This document shows, piece after piece, positions 6,196 to 12,700 of a stretch of DNA of 12,700 nt (positions are counted from its first letter, which is position 1; every line of letters begins with the position of its first letter). The DNA is taken from assembly GCA_039815505.1 (NCBI GenBank), contig JBCBZE010000062.1, positions 1 through 12,700 of the forward strand. Reading direction: 5' to 3'. Position numbers and translations under genes: made by a program. This DNA comes from CANLWN01 sp039815505 (lineage in GTDB: Bacteria > Bacteroidota > Bacteroidia > Flavobacteriales > Flavobacteriaceae). Under the pieces are notes generated by a model that was not told where the DNA came from, did not search any database, and saw only the letters and a program-made list of their open reading frames with translations.

Positions 6196-7410
6196 TCAAT
6201 ATTTCTCTCGATATTTTATGAAGGGGTATACTTCACCCTTTCTAAATGTACTCTTATTCTGTGGTAATACCAAAAAACCATCGGTCTTTACCAAATTTGC
6301 ATAGTCCCCGGAACCGTTTCCCTTTACCGGCAAAACAGAAAGGGTACCTTCGGTGGTACTACTCAGGATCCCTTCTAAGAAGTACACCAGATCGGGTTTA
6401 AAATGAACGTCTTCTTCCAAAACAACATATAGTGAAGGTGCAGTGATTCCCAAGGATTTTTTAAACCAAAACTGTACATACATATATACGCATACAAAAG
6501 CCGAAACCGGATTTCCGGGCAACGCAAATATTTTTTTATCCTCCGCACTTGTACCAAACCAAAAAGGCTTCCCGGGCCTTTGTTGTATTTTGTGAAAATG
6601 CTTGGTTACACTTAGGGAGGCCAGAACATCGGGCAAAAAGTCGAATTTACCTTTGGAGACCCCGCCTGTAATAAGTATTAACCCATATTCCTGCAAGAGA
6701 CCGGCAATGATATCGCGCATTTTTTCTTTATCATCCGGTAGGTGTTTAAGATCCGCATCGATTCCCCATTCGTTTAGTGTATTCCTAATACCATAAACAT
6801 TAGATCTGCGTATTTGGTGCAGTGCCGGTGTTTCTTCTACGGTAACCAATTCATCCCCACTGGAAAGTATAACCGTTTTAGGTAATTTGCGCACGCGCAA
6901 GGATGCCTTTCCTACGGCCGCGGCGATATTTATCTCCGCACTGGACAGCTGTTTTCCTTTTTTTATGATCAATGTCCCCTGCGCGATATCCATTCCTTTG
7001 AAATGAATATTTTGTCGATGTTTAAGCGTATCCAAATGAATCATCGCCTTACCGCCCTGTATGGTAAGGTCTTCATAGCGAATTACCGTATCCGCTCCTT
7101 TGGGCATAATGGCCCCGGTCATTACTTCAATACAGTTTTGTGGGTTTTGTAGTGTTTTCTGGGGGCTTCCTGCAGGGGCTATGGCTTCTATATTAAATTC
7201 TCGCTGCCCTCCTTCAAAGGCTTGGTAAACAATGCAAATACCATCCATGGTCACCCGATCAAAGGGAGGGAAATCCCTATCGGCCAATATATCTTCCGCA
7301 AGGTACGCGCCCATTGCATTTTCCAATAAGGTGACTCCCGTGGGAAAATCATCCTTGTGGGCACAAAGAATGTCCAAAGCAGCTTCAAATGTGATAAACG
7401 TATTTTTCAT
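6196..7410 (-). CDS. moeA: MoeA, molybdopterin molybdenumtransferase
   Basis: MoeA inserts molybdate into adenylylated molybdopterin. The protein has 404 residues (E. coli 411). The conserved stretches appear in order: PPFDRVTMDG with catalytic Asp56, TGAIMPKGAD (98-107), SSGDE (183-187), TGGVSKGKFD (248-257), RPGKP (278-282) and LPGNPVS (297-303). I choose the ATG at 7410, one base after the moaA stop (TGATATG). A GTG at 7419 would add only Met-Val-Asp and overlap moaA by 8 bases. It lies between moaA and the PKCPLC protein gene on the minus strand and is surely co-transcribed with them. The moeA-moaA pair is common in Bacteroidota cofactor loci. Confidence 0.93.
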   Translation of the reverse strand: MKNTFITFEAALDILCAHKDDFPTGVTLLENAMGAYLAEDILADRDFPPFDRVTMDGICIVYQAFEGGQREFNIEAIAPAGSPQKTLQNPQNCIEVMTGAIMPKGADTVIRYEDLTIQGGKAMIHLDTLKHRQNIHFKGMDIAQGTLIIKKGKQLSSAEINIAAAVGKASLRVRKLPKTVILSSGDELVTVEETPALHQIRRSNVYGIRNTLNEWGIDADLKHLPDDKEKMRDIIAGLLQEYGLILITGGVSKGKFDFLPDVLASLSVTKHFHKIQQRPGKPFWFGTSAEDKKIFALPGNPVSAFVCVYMYVQFWFKKSLGITAPSLYVVLEEDVHFKPDLVYFLEGILSSTTEGTLSVLPVKGNGSGDYANLVKTDGFLVLPQNKSTFRKGEVYPFIKYREKY

Positions 7411-7411
7411 A

Positions 7412-8395
7412 TCAACCACCTATAACACTCATGCTTTCCAGGGATTTAGAGGTGTCTTTACGCTGTTTTTCAGCTTCAAAACCGTCTTTTGGTTTTAGAC
7501 GGATCAATTCCTCAAACTTTAAACGTAGCTCACGATCGGAAACCCCCGAACGCATAAAATCCTTAATATTAAATACGCCATCATCGTAAAGGCAGGTCTT
7601 GATTTCCCCTTTTGAAGATATGCGCAATCTATTGCAGGTATTACAAAAAGTACGGGAAAATGCGGCAATGACCCCTATATCTCCTTTAAAGGATGGAATT
7701 ATATAGCTGGTTGCCGTATCCCCATGTTTGCCCTGCACGGCCTCCATTGTCGGGAAACTAGCTTTTAGATCATCCAGAATATGGGCTGCGCTATACAATT
7801 TGGTATTTTCCTTGTATCCTCCATTAAAAGGCATTTCCTCTATAAATCGTACCGAAACGGGGTGGTCTTTTGCCAATTGGGCCAAAGGAACAATGTCCTG
7901 CGTATTTACCCCATGCATAATAACGGCATTGAGCTTTAGTGTAAATCCGTGTTCCAAGAGCAGGTGAAAGCTGTGCATGACCTTTTCAAAATCATTGCGC
8001 CTCGTAATTTTATGGAAGCGTTCCGGATCTAAGGAATCTATGCTCAAATTAATACGGGTGATCCCCAAATCTTTTAGTTTTGGAATATGTTGCTCCAATA
8101 AGGTGCCATTGGAAGTAATATGAATGGATTCATACGAGGGCAGTGAAGCGGTATTTTCCAACAGTTTTATAAAATCTTTTCGTAGAAAAGGTTCTCCACC
8201 CGTAAAACGTACCTTTTTAAACCCTATCTCTCCCAAGACACCTAACAACCTGGTTATTTCCTCATAACTTAGTAGATGTGATTTAGGCTCATAAGGGATA
8301 CCTTCCTTGGGCATGCAATAGAAGCATCTTAAATTGCAACGATCTGTAACGGCGATCCTTACATAATCTATTGACCTATTAAACGAATCCTTCAC
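7412..8395 (-). CDS. moaA: MoaA, GTP 3',8-cyclase (radical SAM)
   Basis: MoaA performs the first step of molybdenum cofactor synthesis, cyclising GTP for conversion to cPMP by MoaC. The 327-residue chain has the SAM-cluster motif Cys20-x3-Cys24-x2-Cys27 (CNLRCFYC) and RFTGGEPFLR (63-72). A second cluster is bound by Cys251, Cys254 and Cys268 (CNTCNRLR and KTCLYDDG). It ends in the functionally important Gly-Gly tail (SVIGG). The start must be GTG at 8395, because an in-frame TAA lies six codons upstream and no ATG intervenes. It is the first gene of the minus-strand moaA-moeA operon and diverges from xdhC. MoaC is not in the window. Confidence 0.95.
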   Translation of the reverse strand: MKDSFNRSIDYVRIAVTDRCNLRCFYCMPKEGIPYEPKSHLLSYEEITRLLGVLGEIGFKKVRFTGGEPFLRKDFIKLLENTASLPSYESIHITSNGTLLEQHIPKLKDLGITRINLSIDSLDPERFHKITRRNDFEKVMHSFHLLLEHGFTLKLNAVIMHGVNTQDIVPLAQLAKDHPVSVRFIEEMPFNGGYKENTKLYSAAHILDDLKASFPTMEAVQGKHGDTATSYIIPSFKGDIGVIAAFSRTFCNTCNRLRISSKGEIKTCLYDDGVFNIKDFMRSGVSDRELRLKFEELIRLKPKDGFEAEKQRKDTSKSLESMSVIGG

Positions 8396-8402
8396 TTGCT
8401 GC

Positions 8403-8410
8403 CAAAATTA
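8403..8410 (-). promoter_or_regulatory. moaA: Weak candidate -7 box for moaA
   Basis: On the minus strand TAATTTTG matches TAnnTTTG. It ends only 7 bases before the GTG of moaA, so use of this box would give a nearly leaderless mRNA. No convincing -33 box accompanies it. On the plus strand TATATTTTG near 8526-8534 resembles a -7 box for xdhC but has the wrong internal spacing. Confidence 0.2.
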
Positions 8411-8452
8411 AATTATCGTTTTAACACTTTTAAAACTTATATTTAAGAGGAA

Positions 8453-8480
8453 TGAATATAGGAAAATTTAAATATATTCA
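8453..8480. promoter_or_regulatory. 28-bp interrupted palindrome between moaA and xdhC (operator candidate)
   Basis: Perfect 8-bp arms, TGAATATA (8453-8460) and TATATTCA (8473-8480), flank 12 bases whose centre, AAATTT (8464-8469), lies exactly on the same dyad axis. The arm centres are 20 bases apart, two helical turns, as expected for a dimeric regulator. It lies 57 bases upstream of moaA and 92 upstream of xdhC, so one protein could control both. The TATA-rich halves recall ModE boxes, but the spacer is longer than the usual 6-7 bases. The rest of this 177-base gap is AT-rich, with a weak 5-bp stem at 8505-8518. Confidence 0.45.
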
Positions 8481-8572
8481 CCTAGGAATAACAAGAAAGT
8501 AAGCTTCTTTAGGAAGAATTTATCATATATTTTGACAAGCTTTGTCCATTGGTTCATTTTTAAAATTTTAAT

Positions 8573-9679
8573 GTGAAGGAAATAAAATCGATCATACAAC
8601 TGTATAATTCCAGTAAAGCACTTCAGGAAAGGGCCGCAATAGCACAAGTAGTGCGGGTAGAAGAATCGTCTTACCGGCGTGAAGGTGCCCGAATGCTCGT
8701 TTTTGAGTCCGGTGTGTTTGAAGGGGGTATAAGCGGAGGTTGCTTGGAGGGCGACGCCCTAAAAAGATCACAGCTTGCTATTTTAAAGCAAGAACCTTCC
8801 ATTGTTACCTACGATACATCCAAAGAAAAGGAAATTGGGGTTGGCTTGGGCTGTAATGGTATTATAGACGTGTTGATTTCACCCATAAACCAAGATGCCT
8901 CGGCCATTAAAATGTTGGAGCAATGTATTTCCAATAGACAATCCCATATTATAGCCACGGTGACCTCGCTTTCCGAAACCGCGGATAACGTGCTGCTTGG
9001 TTCCAGTTTCTATTACCATACGGAAACGAAAGAACTTCAAGGTTGTACCAATAATGGGTTGGAGGAATTCATAAAAGAAAATATAACCGACGTATTGGAA
9101 AGAAAGAAATCCAAAACATATCATTTTAGGTCAGAGTCGATTTCCGCCAGTATTTTCATTGAACTGATTCCCCCACAATTTCATTTAGCGATCTATGGGG
9201 ACAATTATGATGTATACCCCATGCTGGAGTTTGCCAAAGTGTTGGATTGGGAAGTGAGTTTAACCGGTAATATCCAGAAACTTAAAAAAGAAAAACTACG
9301 GTCCGTTGCAAATATATACCATAGCGATTTTAAGGAACGCCCACATATTGATGATCGCACCGCTATAATTTTAATGGCACATGATTATAAGACCGATTAT
9401 GCCAACTTAAAAGCACTTTTGCAAAGTCCAGCACCGTATATAGCTTCTTTGGGCCCTAAAAAGCGGTTTTTAAAAATGTTGGATGCTCTAATGGCCGAAG
9501 AAATTACCTTGACCGCTGATGATAGACAACGAATTTTTGCGCCCTGTGGCCTAGAGATCGGGGCGAATACTCCCGAAGAAATTGCCACGAGTGTTTTTAG
9601 TGAAATATTAAGTGTTTTTTCTGGAAATAAGGGCGGGATGCTCCGGGATAAAGAAGGGCCGATACACGAGAGAACCTAG
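8573..9679 (+). CDS. xdhC: XdhC/CoxI family molybdenum-hydroxylase maturation factor
   Basis: This cytoplasmic chaperone (368 residues) binds the Mo cofactor, assists its sulfuration and delivers it to xanthine-dehydrogenase-type enzymes. The N-terminal domain carries ESSYRREGARML (31-42), GGISGGCLEGD (51-61) and GVGLGCNGIIDVLI (89-102). The C-terminal Rossmann-like domain (about 203-348) ends with APCGLEIGANTPEEIA (323-338). Its nucleotide loop is degenerate: GDNYDVYP at 209-216 replaces the usual GAG-type motif, and the Asp after strand 2 is not evident. The start is GTG at 8573. The next in-frame ATG is codon 41, inside the conserved motif, and a TAA blocks extension upstream. It is a single gene, divergent from moaA and convergent with the cysteine desulfurase. 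Confidence 0.92.
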   Translation: MKEIKSIIQLYNSSKALQERAAIAQVVRVEESSYRREGARMLVFESGVFEGGISGGCLEGDALKRSQLAILKQEPSIVTYDTSKEKEIGVGLGCNGIIDVLISPINQDASAIKMLEQCISNRQSHIIATVTSLSETADNVLLGSSFYYHTETKELQGCTNNGLEEFIKENITDVLERKKSKTYHFRSESISASIFIELIPPQFHLAIYGDNYDVYPMLEFAKVLDWEVSLTGNIQKLKKEKLRSVANIYHSDFKERPHIDDRTAIILMAHDYKTDYANLKALLQSPAPYIASLGPKKRFLKMLDALMAEEITLTADDRQRIFAPCGLEIGANTPEEIATSVFSEILSVFSGNKGGMLRDKEGPIHERT

Positions 9680-9703
9680 GTTTATAAGTTATTCTTAACA
9701 GCA

Positions 9704-9762
9704 TGTCACTTCGAGTGGATTTTACGAGCAAGGCGAAGTAAAACAGATCTCGAGAAGTTTTG
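9704..9762. repeat. Flavobacterial-style palindromic intergenic repeat
   Basis: Between the convergent xdhC and cysteine desulfurase genes, nested inverted repeats can fold. The outer pair is ACTTCGAG (9708-9715) with CTCGAGAAGT (9749-9758), leaving an AG bulge. The inner pair is TTTTAC (9720-9725) with GTAAAA (9738-9743). The TGTCACTTCGAG...CTCGAGAAGT signature resembles short palindromic repeats scattered between genes in many flavobacterial genomes. It may act as a bidirectional terminator or mRNA-end stabiliser. I cannot count other copies from one window. Confidence 0.6.
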
Positions 9763-9782
9763 AATAAAATGGGATCCTTTAT

Positions 9783-10958
9783 TTACGTTCTTCGTTCCCA
9801 AAGTATATTATTTTCGCGTTGAAGGCCAACCGCTTTGGTTATGATCGATATGGCACGATCAATTTCGGCTTCGGTGGTATTGCTTCCTATGCTGATGCGC
9901 AAGGACGCATAAGCTAGACTGTATTCCACTCCCATGGCCAATAATACATGTGAAGGTTCTACCGAAGCAGAATTACAGGCGGATCCATTGGATACGGCAA
10001 TACTCTTACTCAATGCCTGTAATAGGGTTTCGCCATCCACATATTGAAAAGAGATATTGGTGGTGTTGGGCAATCGCTGATCTACCTTTCCGTTCAAAGC
10101 GGTAAATTCCATGGCCAATAAGCCTTCTTCCAATCGATTTCGAAGTAAACCGAAGCTTTTTATCCTATTGCTTAAATCGCTACAAACCAATTGTATGGCC
10201 TTGGCCAATCCCACAATGCCCGGGGTATTCAAAGTGCCGCCCCGCATTCCTTTTTGTTGTCCGCCCCCCTGTATAAAACTGTCGAAGGATGCAGCATTTG
10301 TACTATTTTTAATATATACAAAACCAACTCCCTTGGGGCCATATATCTTATGGCCGGAGAAACAGGCAAAATCCACCGTTTCAAAGACTTCCGTAAGCAC
10401 GGTCTTGCCAAGCGCTTGGGTAGCATCGCAAAATAGCAGCGTGCCATTGTTCCTGGCAAGGTTTGCAATGGCCTTTAGGGGTTGTATAACACCTGTTTCA
10501 TTGTTGGCGTACATAAGGCTTGTCAAAATGGTGTCCTTGCGCAGGGCACCCTTAAAATCGGATAAGGAAATTAGTCCATGGGCATCCACATCCAAATACG
10601 TGATCTCAAAACCATCGTTTTCCAAAAACTTGCAGGTATCCAAAATAGCCTTGTGTTCCGCTTTGGAGGTAATGAGGTGATTTCCCTTATGGCGCATTTT
10701 TCTGCAAACGCCCTTCAACATCATGTTTACCCCCTCGGTCGACCCGGAAGTATATACAATTTCATCTTCGGAAATACCCAATGTACTTGCAATTAGATGG
10801 GTTGCTTCTTCAATGGCGTTCTTTGCCGACCACCCATAGGTATGCTGGCTACTGGACGGATTCCCAAAATCAGTACCAAAAAATGGCAACATGGCATCCA
10901 GCACCATAGGGTCACATGGGGTGGTGGCATTATAGTCCAGATAGATCTGTGGATACAT
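9783..10958 (-). CDS. nifS: Cysteine desulfurase, NifS/IscS type
   Basis: This PLP enzyme converts cysteine to alanine and holds the sulfur as a persulfide for transfer. In 391 residues it shows DYNATTP (8-14), SGSTEG (71-76), His102 in KAEHKA, ANNETG (151-156), Asp178 and Gln181, the PLP lysine Lys204 in SGHKIYGPKG, and the active-site loop GSACNSAS with Cys328. The long flexible loop marks group I (NifS/IscS), not the SufS type common in Bacteroidota Fe-S assembly. No scaffold gene (IscU, NifU, Suf) is adjacent. The neighbours are xdhC and coxMSL, so I infer a role in cofactor sulfuration, as described for Rhodobacter capsulatus NifS4 with XdhC. It might also feed the MoeB rhodanese domain. 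A general or tRNA-thiolation role remains possible. Confidence 0.88.
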   Translation of the reverse strand: MYPQIYLDYNATTPCDPMVLDAMLPFFGTDFGNPSSSQHTYGWSAKNAIEEATHLIASTLGISEDEIVYTSGSTEGVNMMLKGVCRKMRHKGNHLITSKAEHKAILDTCKFLENDGFEITYLDVDAHGLISLSDFKGALRKDTILTSLMYANNETGVIQPLKAIANLARNNGTLLFCDATQALGKTVLTEVFETVDFACFSGHKIYGPKGVGFVYIKNSTNAASFDSFIQGGGQQKGMRGGTLNTPGIVGLAKAIQLVCSDLSNRIKSFGLLRNRLEEGLLAMEFTALNGKVDQRLPNTTNISFQYVDGETLLQALSKSIAVSNGSACNSASVEPSHVLLAMGVEYSLAYASLRISIGSNTTEAEIDRAISIITKAVGLQRENNILWERRT

Positions 10959-10980
10959 GGTGAAAATCGATTAAGAATGC

Positions 10981-11008
10981 ACAATATAAAAGTAATGAAA
11001 TATATCAA
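10981..11008. promoter_or_regulatory. AT-rich dyad site resembling the moaA/xdhC palindrome
   Basis: AATATA (10983-10988), twelve bases, then TATATC (11001-11006) repeats the AATATA-N12-TATAT core seen at 8455-8477 with identical spacing. It lies 24 bases upstream of the cysteine desulfurase start, in the region shared with coxM. The outer bases of the arms match less well. A shared regulator of the two divergent regions is a plausible inference; AT-richness makes a chance match possible. Confidence 0.3.
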
Positions 11009-11012
11009 AAAC

Positions 11013-11057
11013 AATAGATGGAATGTTATCAAACCGATCCAATGTTATCGATCTATT
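11013..11057. repeat. Nested repeats in the cysteine desulfurase-coxM intergenic region
   Basis: Two identical direct repeats AATGTTATC (11022-11030 and 11041-11049, 19 bases apart) are enclosed by a 7-bp inverted repeat, AATAGAT (11013-11019) and ATCTATT (11051-11057). The block lies 55-100 bases upstream of the desulfurase and about 90 bases upstream of coxM, where a regulator would bind. The rest of this 189-base gap shows no strong promoter match; TAGCTTTT at 11116-11123 fits TAnnTTTG at seven of eight positions. Confidence 0.35.
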
Positions 11058-11147
11058 AATTCTTCCATCAATTTCATCTTTAATTGCATTACCCGAAAAA
11101 AGAACCTATATTTAATAGCTTTTATGTAAATAATACCCTTAAAAATT

Positions 11148-12017
11148 ATGATTCCTGCTAATTTCACCTATCATAAGGCAACATCTGTCAAAGATGCCAT
11201 CGCCTTATCCGAAACACATGGTGAGGATGCCAAATATATGTCCGGTGGACATAGCCTCCTACCCATGATGAAACTGCGTTTTGCCACACCGGCGCATATT
11301 ATCGATATCAGTAAGATCGATGGACTTTCCTATATAAAAGAGGAAGGTGATGCTTTAAAGATTGGAGCGTTGACCACGCAATCCGAATTGGAGTTTAATC
11401 CTTTGATGCAAAAGAGCTACCCTATTTTTATGGATGCCGTAAAACTTACCGCTGATCCCGCTGTAAGGAATGTGGGTACCATAGGTGGTAATATTGCACA
11501 CGGGGATGCCGCCAACGATCAACCTGCCATTATGTTGGCCATGCGGGCCACCGTTGTTGCGGAAGGTGTGGACGGTACTAAATCCATACCTATAGATGAG
11601 TTCTTCCATGGATTTTATATGACGGCCTTGGAACCATCGGACGTATTGGTGGAAATTCAAGTCCCCAAAGCTAGAAAAGGTGTGGGGGGTGCTTATCATA
11701 AGGTAGAGCGCAAGGTAGGCGACTATGCCACTGCGGGAGTTGCCGTATATGTTGAAATCGATGAAAAAGGAACATGCACCAATGCGGGGATCGGTCTAAC
11801 AAACTTAAGTGCGGTACCTTTACGGGTGTCACGGGCAGAAGAGCTTTTAATCGGGAATTCGATAACGGATGATATGATTGAACAAGTGGGCATTATAGCC
11901 AGCGAGGACTGTGAACCCGATTCCGACCTCAGAGGATCCGAGGCCTACAAAAGGTCAGTGACAAATACGATAACCAAACAAATGCTTCGGAAAGCCATAG
12001 AGCGGGCCAAGAAATAA
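11148..12017 (+). CDS. coxM: CoxM-type FAD-binding subunit of a molybdenum hydroxylase
   Basis: This is the middle (flavin) subunit of a three-subunit hydroxylase. It takes electrons from the [2Fe-2S] subunit and passes them to an acceptor. The chain has 289 residues. An FAD-binding domain (about 1-175) contains SGGHSLLPMMKLR (32-44) and TIGGNIAHGDAANDQPA (111-127), which contact the FAD pyrophosphate and ring. A CO_deh_flav_C-type domain follows (about 180-283). The length is typical. No signal peptide is seen, so the complex should be cytoplasmic, unlike the IorAB enzyme. coxS follows after 12 bases. The family includes CO dehydrogenase, glyceraldehyde and other aldehyde oxidoreductases, and nicotinate or xanthine enzymes; the substrate cannot be decided here. 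Confidence 0.93.
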   Translation: MIPANFTYHKATSVKDAIALSETHGEDAKYMSGGHSLLPMMKLRFATPAHIIDISKIDGLSYIKEEGDALKIGALTTQSELEFNPLMQKSYPIFMDAVKLTADPAVRNVGTIGGNIAHGDAANDQPAIMLAMRATVVAEGVDGTKSIPIDEFFHGFYMTALEPSDVLVEIQVPKARKGVGGAYHKVERKVGDYATAGVAVYVEIDEKGTCTNAGIGLTNLSAVPLRVSRAEELLIGNSITDDMIEQVGIIASEDCEPDSDLRGSEAYKRSVTNTITKQMLRKAIERAKK

Positions 12018-12029
12018 AATTCCTTCCAA

Positions 12030-12515
12030 ATGAAACACGAAATAACAGTAACAATAAACGGTGAAAGCATTACTGCCGAGGTAGATTCAAGATTGCTTTT
12101 GGTCCATTTTATTCGAGAAAACTTAGATTTGACAGGAACGCATATAGGTTGCGATACCTCCAATTGTGGTGCTTGTACCATTCTATTGGACGGTAAATCA
12201 ATAAAGTCCTGTACGTATTTAGCCGTTAGGGCCGATGGCTCCGAGATCACAACAATAGAGGGTGTGGCCCCCGATGGGGAAAACCACCCGTTACAACAGG
12301 CCTTCCATGACCAGCATGGACTGCATTGCGGATTTTGTACCCCGGGTATGATTATGCGTTCCATAGATTTTCTGTCCAAGAATCCATCTCCTACGGATGA
12401 GGAAATACGCTGGGGCATTTCTGGAAATTTGTGTAGGTGTACCGGTTACAACAATATTGTAAAGGCCGTACAACAGGCTGCAGAGGAAATGAAAAATGAA
12501 AAAGTTGAATCTTAA
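12030..12515 (+). CDS. coxS: CoxS-type 2x[2Fe-2S] subunit of a molybdenum hydroxylase
   Basis: This 161-residue iron-sulfur subunit relays electrons from the Mo site of CoxL to the CoxM flavin. It has the full ligand set: Cys41, Cys46, Cys49 and Cys61 (CDTSNCGACT), and Cys100, Cys103, Cys135 and Cys137 (CGFCTPGM and CRCTGY). The CTPGM and CRCTGYNNI forms are classical CoxS, unlike CQAGQ and CRCASYNRI in IorA, so the two small subunits belong to separate lineages. It lies 12 bases after coxM and 6 bases before coxL. It has no export signal. Confidence 0.95.
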   Translation: MKHEITVTINGESITAEVDSRLLLVHFIRENLDLTGTHIGCDTSNCGACTILLDGKSIKSCTYLAVRADGSEITTIEGVAPDGENHPLQQAFHDQHGLHCGFCTPGMIMRSIDFLSKNPSPTDEEIRWGISGNLCRCTGYNNIVKAVQQAAEEMKNEKVES

Positions 12516-12521
12516 TTCCAT

Positions 12522-12700
12522 ATGAACATGTTTAGCTGTAAAACATCAAAAGAAGTGGGGGGCATGGGCCACTCCGTTAAAAGAAAAGAGGATGCACGTT
12601 TTTTGCATGGCAAGGGGAATTATGTGGATGATGTAAAATTACCGGGAATGTTGACCATGGTGATGGTCAGGAGCCCCTATGCCTACGCTAAGATAAAAAG
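12522..12700 (+). CDS. coxL: CoxL-type molybdopterin subunit, cut by the right edge
   Basis: An ATG at 12522 opens 59 complete codons that run to the window end without a stop. Residues 14-34 (GMGHSVKRKEDARFLHGKGNY, shown in part as KRKEDARFLHGKGNY) and LPGMLTMVMVRSPYAYAKI (40-58) are the typical start of the CO dehydrogenase/xanthine dehydrogenase large subunit. The N-terminus has no Tat signal, in contrast with IorB. The catalytic loop, which would separate true CO dehydrogenase (VAYXCSFR-type) from other members, lies beyond the window. Confidence 0.9.
   Translation, partial: MNMFSCKTSKEVGGMGHSVKRKEDARFLHGKGNYVDDVKLPGMLTMVMVRSPYAYAKIK

Noticed and set aside
8396..8572. A Moco riboswitch upstream of moaA
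   Set aside because: The spacer is short and AT-rich, and the putative leader is too small for the multi-stem Moco RNA motif; only a DNA dyad and weak stems are visible.
10111..10680. 189-codon plus-strand reading frame
   Set aside because: It is antisense to the well-supported cysteine desulfurase, and its Ser/Pro/Lys-rich product resembles no family; it is a shadow frame.

Overview
The window looks like chromosome of a marine Flavobacteriaceae-type member of the Bacteroidota. The reasons are the moderately AT-rich DNA, A-rich translation leaders without Shine-Dalgarno sites, a TAnnTTTG promoter box and protein sequences of flavobacterial character. The genus cannot be fixed. Almost every gene serves one theme: two molybdenum hydroxylases and the machinery that builds, sulfurates and inserts their cofactor. 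No gene-free stretch exceeds about 210 bases.

Layout. (1) Bases 213-5715, plus strand, form one probable operon: a two-subunit isoquinoline-1-oxidoreductase-type hydroxylase (iorA, iorB with a Tat signal and possible lipobox), then moaD, mobA, a MoeB-rhodanese fusion and a TauE/SafE-family membrane permease. Most junctions are tight or overlapping. (2) Bases 8395-5712, minus strand: moaA, moeA and a small four-helix membrane protein with a PKCPLC motif, converging on operon 1 with interlocked stop codons. (3) Bases 8573-9679, plus strand: xdhC alone, divergent from moaA. (4) Bases 10958-9783, minus strand: a NifS/IscS-type cysteine desulfurase, converging on xdhC with a flavobacterial-style palindromic repeat between them. 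(5) From 11148 to the right edge, plus strand: coxM, coxS and the cut-off start of coxL, encoding a three-subunit CO-dehydrogenase/xanthine-dehydrogenase-type hydroxylase. A divergent minus-strand gene may begin at 42 and run off the left edge.

How the genes fit together. MoaA starts the pterin precursor. MoaD carries sulfur as a C-terminal thiocarboxylate after adenylation by MoeB, MoeA inserts molybdenum and MobA adds a nucleotide. XdhC, probably with the cysteine desulfurase, would put the terminal sulfido ligand on Mo that hydroxylases need and deliver the finished cofactor. moaC, moaE, moaB/mog and a molybdate transporter are not in the window, so the pathway is completed elsewhere.

The points most worth attention are: a MobA-like nucleotide signature (GTP type) beside hydroxylases that usually carry the cytosine form; a cysteine desulfurase next to xdhC; a degenerate nucleotide-binding loop in XdhC; a MoeB-like enzyme without the zinc cysteines but with a canonical rhodanese loop; the unexplained PKCPLC protein and TauE permease embedded in cofactor operons; and two AT-rich dyad sites of identical spacing (AATATA-N12-TATAT) in the two divergent intergenic regions. 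I found no CRISPR array, rRNA, tRNA, transposase or phage gene.
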